The notes under the pieces are model-generated. The model ran no database searches, had not been told where the DNA came from, and saw only the letters and a list, made by a program, of their open reading frames with translations. From Mangrovihabitans endophyticus (GTDB lineage: Bacteria > Actinomycetota > Actinomycetes > Mycobacteriales > Micromonosporaceae), in the NCBI RefSeq assembly GCF_014646155.1, contig NZ_BMMX01000005.1:124001-188000 (forward strand): a stretch of DNA of 64,000 bases, read 5' to 3'. Shown here piece by piece: positions 1 to 8,663 of this stretch (position 1 is the first letter of the stretch; the number at the start of each line of letters is the position of its first letter). The position numbers and the translations under genes are program-made.

Positions 1-323
1 GATCCAAGCTGGACTGGTCCGAGAGGGGCAAGCCGGGACATGCCGAGATGCTGGAGCTGTACAAGCGGCTGATCGCGTTGCGCCGCGCGCACCCGGACCT
101 GTCCGATCCGCGGATGGACCGGGTCGAGGTGTGGCACGGCGACGGTCACGTGGTGGTGCGGCGCGGCGACTGCTTGGTGGCCGCCAATCTGTCCGCCACC
201 ACGCAGACGATCAACCTGCGTGCGGTGCCGCGCTCGGTGCTGCTGGCGACCGAGCCCGGCGCGGTGCTGCACCGCGACCGGGTGGAGTTGCCCGCGGAGT
301 CGGCGGTGGTCGTCACCCGCTAG
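1..323 (+). CDS. treZ: Malto-oligosyltrehalose trehalohydrolase, 3' end (partial)
   Basis: This is the 3' end of a gene that starts outside the window. The frame is open from base 3 and ends at TAG 321-323, about 106 codons. The visible part begins SKLDWSERGKPGHAEML and continues with LIALRRAHPDLSDPRMDR. This matches the end of the catalytic barrel plus the short C-terminal beta domain (DUF3459 type) of TreZ, which releases trehalose from maltooligosyl-trehalose in the TreY/TreZ route. The catalytic residues lie outside the window, so another GH13 enzyme with the same tail cannot be excluded. A strong hairpin follows 15 bases after the stop. Confidence 0.75.
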   Translation, partial: SKLDWSERGKPGHAEMLELYKRLIALRRAHPDLSDPRMDRVEVWHGDGHVVVRRGDCLVAANLSATTQTINLRAVPRSVLLATEPGAVLHRDRVELPAESAVVVTR

Positions 324-337
324 GGGGCGTCCGGCGA

Positions 338-365
338 GGCGGGCCCGGCAGGTGCCGGGCCCGCC
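338..365 (+). terminator. Hairpin terminator after treZ
   Basis: A perfect 12-bp stem (GGCGGGCCCGGC paired with GCCGGGCCCGCC) with loop AGGT lies just after the treZ stop. Only TT follows, so there is no real T-run, as is common in high-GC actinomycetes. It separates treZ from the next gene. Confidence 0.6.
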
Positions 366-502
366 TTCGCGTGTCTGCGGCACCGCGCCCCCCGGTCGGC
401 GGAGACTGTCCTGACTCGTCGGACACGGCCGGTTGGTCGGTCATCGGACACCACATTCGCCGATTGCCGGGCACCATGGGGGCCGTACGCGCAAGGGGAG
501 GG

Positions 503-1705
503 ATGTTGTCCGGCATGAACCCGAACGCGGGCTCGGACGGTTTGACGCGGCGCCGGCCCTGGCCGGTGCGCCGCCGCTCGGCGTCGTCGCCCGAGGACAT
601 CGCTGACCGGGACATCCATGACCGGGACATCCGGGAGCGGGAGGTCGCCGATCGGGAGACCGCGGACACCACACCGTCGCGCCCGGAACCGCCCCGTCTG
701 GAACCGCCCCGTCTGGAGCCGTCGCATCTGGAGCCGTCGCGTCTGGACCCGGAACCGCCGCGTCGGCTGGACATCGCCGCGGTGCGCCTCGGCGCGCTGG
801 GCCTGGCACTGGTGCTCGCGCTGTCCCTGGCGACGGTCCGGCTGCTGGTCGGCGGTCCGCCCTCGGTGGCCGAGCTGCGCGCCCAGTCCGGCGTGGACAC
901 CTGGCCGGTGCTCCCCATCGGAGTGAAGGACGACCAGCCGGGCGTCGCCTATCGCTACCCCGACGGCCACTGGGCCGGTTTCGACATTCAGATCGCCTAC
1001 ATGATCGCCGAGGATCTCGGCTTCCGGCGGGACGAGATCCGCTTCTACGGCATGGAGAGCGAGGACCGCGCCCGGATGCAGGCCACCGACGCGGACGGCA
1101 ACCGGGTGCCGGTGAAACTGGTGATCGCCAGCTACAGCATCACCACCGACCGGGAGGACATGGCCGGCGTGACGTTCTCCGCGCCGTACCTCTACACCGA
1201 GCAGTCGGTGCTGACCCGCCCGGACCACACGGCGGTGTCCGCCCTGGAGGACCTGCGCGGCCAGGACGTGTGCACGCTGTCCACGGCGACCAGCGAGACG
1301 GCCCCGATGCGGGCCGGCGCCATCGTGCACCGCCGGAACCTGATGCACGAGTGCATCGACGACCTGCGGGCGAAGCGGGTCGACGCGGTGTCCACCGACG
1401 CCGCCATCCTGGCCGGATACAAGGCGCGGGATCCGGACGCCTTCGCGCACTGGGATCTGGGCCTGGACACCACCGAGGCGTGGGGGGTGAACGTGGGCGA
1501 GAACGAGGCGCTGAAGACGCTCGTCGACCTCACCCTGTACCGCTCGTTGGTGGACCCCGCGGACGACCGGTGGGAGCAGGCGTACCAGGAGAACCTGCAG
1601 TCCGAGGCGCCGGCCAACAAGGGCACCCCGATCGCGGTCGCGCAGCAGCCGGACGTGGCCAAGCCGAAGGTGCGCGAGCAGCCCTGGGAGGACAACCTCC
1701 CGTGA
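503..1705 (+). CDS. Membrane-anchored solute-binding (SBP_bac_3-like) protein
   Basis: About 400 aa. The ATG at 503 is preceded by AAGGGGAGGG. The N-terminus is a charged, proline-rich cytoplasmic tail (residues 1-90) with four EP[PS][RH]L repeats. One membrane helix follows (about 93-114, LGALGLALVLALSLATVRLL). The rest is an extracytoplasmic domain like family 3 periplasmic binding proteins, with motifs such as GFDIQIAYMIAEDL, FSAPYLYTEQSVL and VDAVSTDAAILAGY. These proteins bind amino acids or similar small solutes. No ABC permease or ATPase is adjacent. The stop overlaps the GTG of the next membrane gene, so the pair is translationally coupled and may act as a receptor or sensor. That role is an inference. 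Confidence 0.75.
   Translation: MLSGMNPNAGSDGLTRRRPWPVRRRSASSPEDIADRDIHDRDIREREVADRETADTTPSRPEPPRLEPPRLEPSHLEPSRLDPEPPRRLDIAAVRLGALGLALVLALSLATVRLLVGGPPSVAELRAQSGVDTWPVLPIGVKDDQPGVAYRYPDGHWAGFDIQIAYMIAEDLGFRRDEIRFYGMESEDRARMQATDADGNRVPVKLVIASYSITTDREDMAGVTFSAPYLYTEQSVLTRPDHTAVSALEDLRGQDVCTLSTATSETAPMRAGAIVHRRNLMHECIDDLRAKRVDAVSTDAAILAGYKARDPDAFAHWDLGLDTTEAWGVNVGENEALKTLVDLTLYRSLVDPADDRWEQAYQENLQSEAPANKGTPIAVAQQPDVAKPKVREQPWEDNLP
686..745 (+). repeat. Four 15-bp in-frame repeats (EPPRL/EPSRL)
   Basis: Four tandem 15-bp units encode EPPRL, EPPRL, EPSHL and EPSRL in the cytoplasmic tail of the binding-domain protein. The first two copies are identical at the DNA level, which suggests recent slippage or duplication. 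Confidence 0.85.
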
Positions 1706-2724
1706 CCGAGCTGATCATCAAGGGCGGTGGCATCGCGCCGCGGCGCCGCCGGGCGCAGTTGAACTGGCTGCTGACCGTGCTGCCGGCCTTCCCGCTGGCG
1801 CTGCTGGTGCTGCGGCTGTGGTACCTGAGCCGGCAGGATCTGCCGACCATGCTGTTGCTGGTGCGCTACATCAGCCCGCTCGGCATGATCAGCGCGTTGT
1901 TCATCACCCTGCTGTCCGCCGCCCCGGCCTTCATCCTGGTGCTGCGGGTGCTCGGCGGCATCCTGCTGGTCAGCGCGCCGGAGCAGGCGGGCCGGTCGAT
2001 GCTGGCGGTGACCGCGCTGCGGATGCCGGACTGGGTGGTGCTGCTGGCCGTCATGCTGGCCGGCTTCACCTGGCAGTTGCGGCTGCTGCCGACCCTGATG
2101 ATGCTGCTCGTGTCGATCATGGGATTGACCGCGGTGCAGCGCTTCCACACCGCCCGTTGGCTGATGCTCTGGATCACCGTGGTGGTGCCGGTGCTGGTCG
2201 GCCTGCTTGTGCTGATCTTCGTCGGGCCGGGCATCGTGGCGGCGGTGTCCGCCGGTGAGACGAGCACCGCGCTGCTGCTGGGGGTGCCGCCGCTGCTGGG
2301 CCCGCTGCTCACCGGCCCGGTTCCGGCCTGGGCGGCCCGGTTCGCCACCCATTGGCCGGCCGTGGGCGCGGCGTTCATCGCGCCGTTCGCCATCGGCGTG
2401 GTCTTCCTGCGTGCGCCGGTGCTGCCGGACAGCGCCATCGAGACCGGGCCGCCGGACGGTCCGGTCGAGGTGGTCCGCGGGCAGTTGATCGCCGTGGACG
2501 ACACCGCGACCACGGTGCTGCTGGCCGGCGGCGAGGTCACGTTCCTGGACAACGACGACGTCCGGTCCAAGACACTGTGCCCGGAGCCGGAACCCCCGCT
2601 GGAGAGCATGGTGTCCGTGCGAGGTTGGCACGTTGAGGAATCCGCCCTCGGCTGGGTGGCCCCGACGCGGCACGCGGGTCCGGTGGATCCGCGCTGCTTG
2701 GGGCGGCCTTTGCGGCCCGAATGA
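1702..2724 (+). CDS. Polytopic membrane protein, unknown function
   Basis: About 340 aa from the GTG at 1702, which overlaps the upstream TGA (GTGA). Residues 1-240 hold roughly six or seven hydrophobic helices (for example LLTVLPAFPLALLVLRLWY and LITLLSAA). The last 90 residues (about 250-340) are soluble and beta-rich, with DDTATTVLLAGGEVTFLDND. I do not recognise a family. Tight coupling to the membrane-anchored binding-domain gene suggests that the two products work together, perhaps as a signal-input pair. The acidic, cysteine-containing C-terminal segment could lie on either side of the membrane. Confidence 0.65.
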   Translation: MTELIIKGGGIAPRRRRAQLNWLLTVLPAFPLALLVLRLWYLSRQDLPTMLLLVRYISPLGMISALFITLLSAAPAFILVLRVLGGILLVSAPEQAGRSMLAVTALRMPDWVVLLAVMLAGFTWQLRLLPTLMMLLVSIMGLTAVQRFHTARWLMLWITVVVPVLVGLLVLIFVGPGIVAAVSAGETSTALLLGVPPLLGPLLTGPVPAWAARFATHWPAVGAAFIAPFAIGVVFLRAPVLPDSAIETGPPDGPVEVVRGQLIAVDDTATTVLLAGGEVTFLDNDDVRSKTLCPEPEPPLESMVSVRGWHVEESALGWVAPTRHAGPVDPRCLGRPLRPE

Positions 2725-2827
2725 GCGCCCGGCGCGGCGGGCGCGGGCCGTCGATACCACCGCGCATTTGCGGCGCGCCGCCCACCGCGTGCAGACATGC
2801 TGGACGCGACCTGGCAGGCTGCACGCC

Positions 2828-3547
2828 ATGACCTTGCATCTTCGGTGGGCGGCCGTCACCGACACCGGACACGTCCGCAGCAACAATCAGGACGCCTACT
2901 ATGCGGGTGAGCGGCTGCTCGTCGTCGCCGACGGGATGGGCGGAATGGCGGCCGGGGACGTGGCGAGCCGCCTCGCCGTCGACGCCATCACCTCGCTGGA
3001 CATGGCGATCGACAACGAGCACCAGATGGACGCCCTGCACAAGGCTCTCGAAGCGGCCAACGGGCGGATCGCCGAGACGGTGGCCGGCGACGCGGCGCTG
3101 CAGGGCATGGGCACCACGCTGACCGCGGTGATCTTCTCCGCCGACCGTGCGGCGCTGGCCCACGTGGGTGACTCCCGGGCCTATCTGCTGCGGGCCGGCC
3201 GGCTGAACCAGTTGACCAAGGACGACACGTATGTGCAGATGCTGGTGGATCAGGGACTGATCCGGCCGGAGGAGGCGGGCAACCACCCCCGCCGCGCGGT
3301 GGTGACCCAGGCATTGCAGGGTGAGCCGGTCAGCCCGGCGTACGTGATCGTGGAGCCCGAGCCGGGGGACCGCTGGCTGCTGTGCAGCGACGGCCTGACC
3401 ACGGTGGTGCCGACCGAGACCATCGAGGCGGAGATGCTCGCCGTCCAGGATCCGCAGGCGTGCGCCGAGCGGTTGCTGGAACTGGCGCTGCAAGCGGGCG
3501 GCCCGGACAACGTCACGGTCATCGTCGCGGATCTGACAACGGACTGA
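2828..3547 (+). CDS. PP2C-family Ser/Thr protein phosphatase
   Basis: 239 aa from the ATG at 2828. It has the full set of PPM/PP2C metal-binding motifs: DTGHVRSNNQDAY, VADGMGG, LAHVGDSRAYLLR, LLCSDGLT and GGPDNVTVIV. These place Asp residues for the Mn/Mg pair. It lacks the membrane anchor and extracytoplasmic tail of PstP, so it is a stand-alone cytoplasmic phosphatase. It could oppose Hanks-type kinases or act on other phosphoproteins; no kinase gene is adjacent. There is no clear ribosome binding site, and the gene starts about 100 bases after the previous one. Confidence 0.9.
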   Translation: MTLHLRWAAVTDTGHVRSNNQDAYYAGERLLVVADGMGGMAAGDVASRLAVDAITSLDMAIDNEHQMDALHKALEAANGRIAETVAGDAALQGMGTTLTAVIFSADRAALAHVGDSRAYLLRAGRLNQLTKDDTYVQMLVDQGLIRPEEAGNHPRRAVVTQALQGEPVSPAYVIVEPEPGDRWLLCSDGLTTVVPTETIEAEMLAVQDPQACAERLLELALQAGGPDNVTVIVADLTTD

Positions 3548-3627
3548 GCAACCACGTGCCGTGACCGACGGCTGCGGTACGTTACTCCGGTTCGCGGCTG
3601 GCGGGCCGCGCTCGGTTGCAGGTGGTG

Positions 3628-5970
3628 ATGACGACGGCACGACTGTTCACAGTGCGTTTACCGGTCGTGGCGGTGCTCACCGTCGCGACGGTGTCGATCC
3701 TGCAGACCGCGGTGCCGGCGGGTGCGGCTCGGCAGACCGCCGCCGACGCGGCACAGGCCGTGTGCGGGCTGGCCGCCGCGGGTGTCTGCGCGGCCCGGGC
3801 CCGGCGGCGCACCGGGCCGCCCCGGCGCTGGCGACTGGCGCTGGCCGTCGGCCTGGCTGGCTGGTCGCTGATCCGCGTCTGGTGGCTCGTGCGGGACGCC
3901 GTCGATCCGGGTCGTCCGGCCGCGGCGGCGGTCCCCGACGTCGGGTTTCTGGTGCTGCCGGCCTGCGTGCTGTTCGCGCTGCTGATCACGGCTGCGGCGG
4001 TGCCCCGGCACGGCGTCCTCGCCACCCGTCGCGATGATGTGGTGCTGCCGATCGACAGTGTGCTGGTGGCCGGTTCGCTGCTGGCCGTGGCCTGGACGGC
4101 GTTGCCGCGTGGATGGTTCGACCGCATCGGCGCCGACCCGGTGGCATCGGTGATCGTGGCCGTGTACCCGCTTGCCGACCTGTTCCTGGCCACCATGGCC
4201 GCGCTGCTGCTGGCCACCCGGCCGGCCGTGCGCCACGGCGGTGCGCCGGTGTGGCTGGCCGCCGCCGGGATGATCGCGTTCGGGGTGTCCGACGTGTTGC
4301 GGGCGGTGCACTCCGGCGGGCAGGTCCTGCCCCCGGCGGCCGTCGCCGGCTGGTTGCTCGGCCCCCTGCTGCTGGCCCTGGCAGCCCTGCAACCGCCGCC
4401 GGACTCCGACGCGACGCACATCGTGCGGGAGGGCCCGGCGTGGCCGCATCTGCTCCTGCCGTACGTGCCGGTGATCGCCTCGGGTGTGGTGATCGCCGCG
4501 CGTACCGCCACCGGCGGTCAGCTCACCCCGTTCGAGGTCTATCTGGGCTGGCTGGGCCTGGGCCTGGTGGTGGCCCGGCAGATGTTCACCATTGTGGACA
4601 ACACGATGCTGCTCGGTCGGGTCTCGGAGGGGCAGCGGCGACTGCAGCATCAGGCGTACCACGACCCGCTCACCGGGCTGGCCAACCGCACGCTGTTCCG
4701 GGAACGGCTGATCCGCGCGCTGGACGCTCCGGCGCCCCGGCCGACGGCGCTGCTGTTCGCCGATCTGGACGACTTCAAGCTGATCAACGACAGCTTCGGG
4801 CATGCCACCGGCGACCGGCTGCTGCGGGAGGTGGCGCGGCGGCTGCTGGACTGCGTGCCGCCGGAGGATCTGGTCGCCCGGCTCAGCGGCGACGAGTTCG
4901 CGGTGCTGATCGAGGACCGGACCGCGGACGCCGAGCGGATCGGGCGGTGCATCCTGGCCGCGCTGCGCGAACCGGTCCAGTTGGACGGGCACGCCGTCGC
5001 GGCCGGTGCCAGCATCGGGATGGTCACCACCGGTTCGGCCGGCGCGCCCGCGACCACCGATGCGGTCGCGGCGGCGGACGCGCTGCTGCGCCGGGCGGAC
5101 GCGGCGATGTATGCCGGCAAGCGCCGCGGCAAGGGGACCCTCGTCGCGTACGCCGGTGGCGCGGACGGCGGTCCGCATGCGGACCTTCCGCATCTGCTGG
5201 CACGGGCGCTGTCCGGTGCGCCGGCCGACGCCGGATTCGAGGTGGTCTACCAGCCGATCGTGCGGTTCTCCGACGGTGGCACGGTGGCGGTGGAGGCGCT
5301 GGCGCGCTGGACCGATCCGGTGCACGGGCCGATCGATCCGGATGTGTTCGTGACGGTGGCCGAACGCATCGGGCTGGTCACCGCGATCGACGACTTCGTG
5401 CTGGACCGTGCGTGCGCCGACGCGGCCACGCTGGCCGACGCGTACGGGCGGCCGATCGACGTGCACGTCAACGTGTCGGCCTCCCGGCTCGGCCCGCAGG
5501 GGCTGGAGGGGTCGATCAGCCGGGCGCTGCACCGGCACGGGGTCCGGCCGTCCCGGCTGGTCATCGAGATCACCGAGACGCGGCGCATCCCCGACCTGGC
5601 ACGCGCGGCGCAGGCGGCGAACCGGTTGCGCGCGTCCGGCGTGCGGATGGCGCTGGACGACTTCGGCAGCGGCTTCAACGCGCTGGCCCAGTTGCATTCG
5701 CTGCCGGTGGACATCGTGAAGCTGGACGCGACGCTGACCGACGTGGACGTGGCGCCGCATCAGGCCGCCGCGCTGTGCCGTTCGGTGCTGGCGATCTGCC
5801 GGGATCTGAACGTGGCGGTGGTGGCCGAGGGGATCGAGACGCCGGAACGCGCGGATGCGCTGGCCGATCTGGGGTGCCGGCTGGGACAGGGATATCTCTT
5901 CGGGCCGCCGATGCGGCTGGCGGCGCTGCCGGTGACCCCGGCGCAACGCCGTCGCCGGGTGTCCACCTAG
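3628..5970 (+). CDS. Membrane GGDEF/EAL cyclic-di-GMP protein
   Basis: About 780 aa. The N-terminal 300 residues form about eight to nine membrane helices, probably a sensory module. A GGDEF domain follows, with DDFKLINDSFGHATGD and LSGDEFAV; the signature reads SGDEF rather than GGDEF, near residue 420. The EAL domain is intact: VEALARW (Glu about 556), NVSASRL, IEITETR, DDFGSGF, VKLDATL and VAEGIET. The phosphodiesterase is therefore likely active, and the cyclase may be active or act as a GTP sensor. The start is uncertain: TTG 3616, GTG 3622 and GTG 3625 are also in frame, and none has a good ribosome binding site. Confidence 0.88.
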   Translation: MTTARLFTVRLPVVAVLTVATVSILQTAVPAGAARQTAADAAQAVCGLAAAGVCAARARRRTGPPRRWRLALAVGLAGWSLIRVWWLVRDAVDPGRPAAAAVPDVGFLVLPACVLFALLITAAAVPRHGVLATRRDDVVLPIDSVLVAGSLLAVAWTALPRGWFDRIGADPVASVIVAVYPLADLFLATMAALLLATRPAVRHGGAPVWLAAAGMIAFGVSDVLRAVHSGGQVLPPAAVAGWLLGPLLLALAALQPPPDSDATHIVREGPAWPHLLLPYVPVIASGVVIAARTATGGQLTPFEVYLGWLGLGLVVARQMFTIVDNTMLLGRVSEGQRRLQHQAYHDPLTGLANRTLFRERLIRALDAPAPRPTALLFADLDDFKLINDSFGHATGDRLLREVARRLLDCVPPEDLVARLSGDEFAVLIEDRTADAERIGRCILAALREPVQLDGHAVAAGASIGMVTTGSAGAPATTDAVAAADALLRRADAAMYAGKRRGKGTLVAYAGGADGGPHADLPHLLARALSGAPADAGFEVVYQPIVRFSDGGTVAVEALARWTDPVHGPIDPDVFVTVAERIGLVTAIDDFVLDRACADAATLADAYGRPIDVHVNVSASRLGPQGLEGSISRALHRHGVRPSRLVIEITETRRIPDLARAAQAANRLRASGVRMALDDFGSGFNALAQLHSLPVDIVKLDATLTDVDVAPHQAAALCRSVLAICRDLNVAVVAEGIETPERADALADLGCRLGQGYLFGPPMRLAALPVTPAQRRRRVST

Positions 5971-5988
5971 CCCGCTGTCCACCTAGCC
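5960..5988 (+). repeat. 13-bp direct repeat spanning the stop codon
   Basis: TGTCCACCTAGCC occurs at 5960-5972 and again at 5976-5988. The first copy holds the stop codon of the GGDEF/EAL gene. It looks like a small local duplication. Confidence 0.7.
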
Positions 5989-6000
5989 TCCTAGGAGGCT
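5985..6000. terminator. Palindrome between convergent genes
   Basis: AGCCTCCTAGGAGGCT is a perfect 16-nt palindrome between the convergent ends of the GGDEF/EAL gene (5970) and hrpB (6017). It could fold as a short hairpin and serve both strands. The stem is short and there is no T-run. Confidence 0.35.
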
Positions 6001-6016
6001 GAGGGGGCGTGCCCGA

Positions 6017-8509
6017 TCACCGCGCCCGGGGATTGGCCCGCCGGGTGGGCGCCGCAGCCGTCGGATCCTCCGGCCAGGGATGCCGCGGATAGCGCCCCCG
6101 CATCTCGGCGCGGACCTGCGCGTACCCGCCGGACCAGAAGGACGCCAGATCCCGGGTGACCGCCACCGGCCGCCCGGCCGGAGACAGCAGGTGCAGCAGC
6201 ACCGGCACCGTGCCGTCCGCCACCCGGGGCGCATCCGTCCAGCCGAACACCTCCTGCAGCTTCACGGCCAGCACGGGCGCCTGCGGATCGGCGTACGACA
6301 CGCGGATCCGGGAACCGCTGGGCACCCGCATGCGCTCCGGCGCCACCTCGTCCAGCCGGGCTGCGGCCTGCCACGGGAGCAGGCCGCGCAGGGCCGCCGC
6401 CATGTCGATGCGGGCCAGGTCGGCGCGTCGCCGTGCCCGGCCGAGCCACTGGTCGGCGGCGGCCAGCAGGGCCGCGTCGTCGACGGGCGGCCAGGGATCG
6501 CCGAGCGCGGCGTGCGCGAACGCCAGCCGCTCACGCAGCTCGGACGCCTCCCGCGACCACGCCAGCAGGCCGAGCCCGGCACGCCGCAGCCCGTCCTGCA
6601 ACGCCGCGGTCACCGCGGCCGGATCCGGATCGTCCAGCCGCTGCTGCGCGAGGTCGAGGGCGCCGAGGCGCTGCACCGTGCGGGCCACCACGTCACCGTC
6701 GATCCAGCCGACCTGAGTCTCGCTGGTCAGCAACGCTCCGGCGGCCTCGCGCGCGGTGCCCTCGTCCAGCGGGGCGGCCCAGCGGATCCGGGCGGTACGC
6801 GCTCCGGGCGCCCGGTCGGCGTCGGCGATGGCCAGCCACGCGGACCCGGTCAGCGCGCTGCCACCGGACAGCTCGGCGGCGGTCCCGCCGGCCATCAGGT
6901 AGGTGCGTCCGCCGCCGTCGCGCACCCGGGCGACCCGTTCCGGGTACGCGAGAGCCACCACCAGCCCGGTGACCCGGTCGTCGCTCAAGTCCGGTGCGGC
7001 TCCATCCGGCTGGTGCGTCGCGGCGTCCGCGGCGTGACCGGTCAGCCGGCGCACCTCGGCGCGCCAGGCCGGCGGGTTCTCCCGGCGGGCCGCCCGCAAC
7101 GCCGCCACCAGGTCGTCGCCGCCCCCGCCCGGGTCGTCGAGCAGGGCGACGATCTCGGCGGCACGCCGGGCGCCCACCACCCCTGCCGCGTCGGAGAGCG
7201 CGCGTGCCAGGCGGGGGTGCAGGCCGGCGCCGGCCAGCGCGCGCCCCCGCGCGGTCACCGCACCGTCGGCCCGCAACGCGCCCAGATCGCGCAGGATCTC
7301 CCGGGCGGCGCGCAACGGCCCCTCGGGCGGCGCGTCCGGCAGCCGCAGACCGGCGCCGTCCGGGTGCCCCCACAACGCCAGGTCCAGCGCGAAGCCGGTC
7401 AGATCGGCCACCGCGATCTCCGGTTCCGGCTGTGCGGGCAGGCGGGCGTGCTGCGCCGCGGACCAGCACCGGTACACCCGGCCGGGTGCCTCCCGGCCCG
7501 CCCGGCCGGCGCGCTGGCGTGCGGCGGCCCGCGACACCGGCACGGTGACCAGGGCGCCGAGGCCGCGGGCATGGTCGCGGCGGGGGACCCGGCTCAGCCC
7601 GGCGTCCACCACCGCGCGGACGCCGGGCACGGTCAGGCTGCTCTCGGCCACCGCGGTCGCCAGCACCACCCGTCGTCGCGGGCCGGCTCGCAGCGCCGCG
7701 TCCTGAGCGGAGGCGGACTGACGGCCGTGCAGGCGCACCACGTCCGCGTCCGCGTCCCGCAGCCGCCCGGCCACGGTCTCGATCTCCCGGGCGCCGGGCA
7801 GGAACGCCAGCACGTCGCCGGGACCGTCGGCCAACGCCCGCCGGATGGTGACCGCCACATGATCGAGGAGCCGGGGATCCACCCGCAGGCCGTGCGGCGG
7901 CGCGACGGCTCCGGCCGGTGGCGTCCACCGTACGTCGATCGGGTACGTCTCGGCCTCCGCTCGCAGCACCGGGGCGGCCTTGCCGTCCTCGCCGAGCACC
8001 TGCGCGAGCCGGGGTGTGTCCGCGGTGGCCGACGTGGCCAGCACCCGCAGATCCGGTCGCAGCGTGGCGCGCACCTCGACCAGGAAGGCGAGCGTCAGGT
8101 CCGAGTCCAGATGACGTTCGTGACATTCGTCGAGAATCACCGCGGACGTACCGGCGAGTTCCGGGTCTCGTTGCAGCCGCCGCACGAGCACGCCGGTGGT
8201 CACCACCTCGACGAGCGTGTCCCGCCCGACCCGGCGGTCGCCGCGCACGGTGTACCCGATCCGGCCGCCGACCGCCTCGCCGAGCAGATCGGCCATCCGG
8301 CGGGCGGCGGCCCGCGCCGCGACCCGGCGTGGCTCGGCGACCACCACGCGGGTGCCGTCGGCGGCCAGAGCGAGCGGCACGAGGGTGGTCTTGCCCGTGC
8401 CGGGCGGTGCCACGAGCACGGCGGCGCCGGCGTCGCGCAGGGCGGCGTCCACGTCGGCGAGCGCGGCGCGCACGGGCAGCCTGGGCAGGTCGTCGGGCGC
8501 GAGCAACAT
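6017..8509 (-). CDS. hrpB: ATP-dependent helicase HrpB
   Basis: About 830 aa, the normal length for HrpB. Motifs from the N-terminus are Walker A APPGTGKTT (motif I), EPRRVAARAAARRMA (Ia), the DExH box ILDECHERHLDSD (II), ATSATADT (III) and QRAGRAGREAPGRVYR (VI). The HA2 and HrpB C-terminal regions follow. It is a DEAH-type superfamily 2 helicase whose actinobacterial role is not settled. I prefer ATG 8509 (MLLAPDDL); an in-frame GTG lies at 8530. The gene is divergent from the purine-degradation block and converges with the GGDEF/EAL gene. Confidence 0.93.
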   Translation of the reverse strand: MLLAPDDLPRLPVRAALADVDAALRDAGAAVLVAPPGTGKTTLVPLALAADGTRVVVAEPRRVAARAAARRMADLLGEAVGGRIGYTVRGDRRVGRDTLVEVVTTGVLVRRLQRDPELAGTSAVILDECHERHLDSDLTLAFLVEVRATLRPDLRVLATSATADTPRLAQVLGEDGKAAPVLRAEAETYPIDVRWTPPAGAVAPPHGLRVDPRLLDHVAVTIRRALADGPGDVLAFLPGAREIETVAGRLRDADADVVRLHGRQSASAQDAALRAGPRRRVVLATAVAESSLTVPGVRAVVDAGLSRVPRRDHARGLGALVTVPVSRAAARQRAGRAGREAPGRVYRCWSAAQHARLPAQPEPEIAVADLTGFALDLALWGHPDGAGLRLPDAPPEGPLRAAREILRDLGALRADGAVTARGRALAGAGLHPRLARALSDAAGVVGARRAAEIVALLDDPGGGGDDLVAALRAARRENPPAWRAEVRRLTGHAADAATHQPDGAAPDLSDDRVTGLVVALAYPERVARVRDGGGRTYLMAGGTAAELSGGSALTGSAWLAIADADRAPGARTARIRWAAPLDEGTAREAAGALLTSETQVGWIDGDVVARTVQRLGALDLAQQRLDDPDPAAVTAALQDGLRRAGLGLLAWSREASELRERLAFAHAALGDPWPPVDDAALLAAADQWLGRARRRADLARIDMAAALRGLLPWQAAARLDEVAPERMRVPSGSRIRVSYADPQAPVLAVKLQEVFGWTDAPRVADGTVPVLLHLLSPAGRPVAVTRDLASFWSGGYAQVRAEMRGRYPRHPWPEDPTAAAPTRRANPRAR

Positions 8510-8529
8510 GCGCACAGTGTGGCGCAACA

Positions 8530-8548
8530 CCCGGATGCGTCATCCGGG
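8530..8548. promoter_or_regulatory. Inverted repeat in the hrpB-uraD divergent region
   Basis: CCCGGATG-CGT-CATCCGGG is an 8-bp perfect inverted repeat in the 154-bp spacer between hrpB and uraD. It could be a regulator site for the purine operon or a hairpin in one of the leaders. A TTGACT near 8615 is a possible -35 element for uraD, but I see no matching -10. Confidence 0.35.
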
Positions 8549-8663
8549 GCGGGCCGGTGATGATCGGGGTGTTAATTCCCCGCCGGGGGACTGCACGGTG
8601 CGGCCGTCGCCTGCTTGACTGATCACGACCCGACGACCGATCGCGCGGGAGGTGGTGGTGACC

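Noticed and set aside
3658..5982. 774-codon open frame on the minus strand
   Set aside because: It mirrors the GGDEF/EAL gene; no recognisable domain, and the composition is that of an antisense high-GC frame.
6080..8560. 826-codon open frame on the plus strand
   Set aside because: It is the mirror of hrpB; the sequence is low-complexity Arg/Gly/Ala-rich, with no family motif, and hrpB on the other strand has all helicase motifs.
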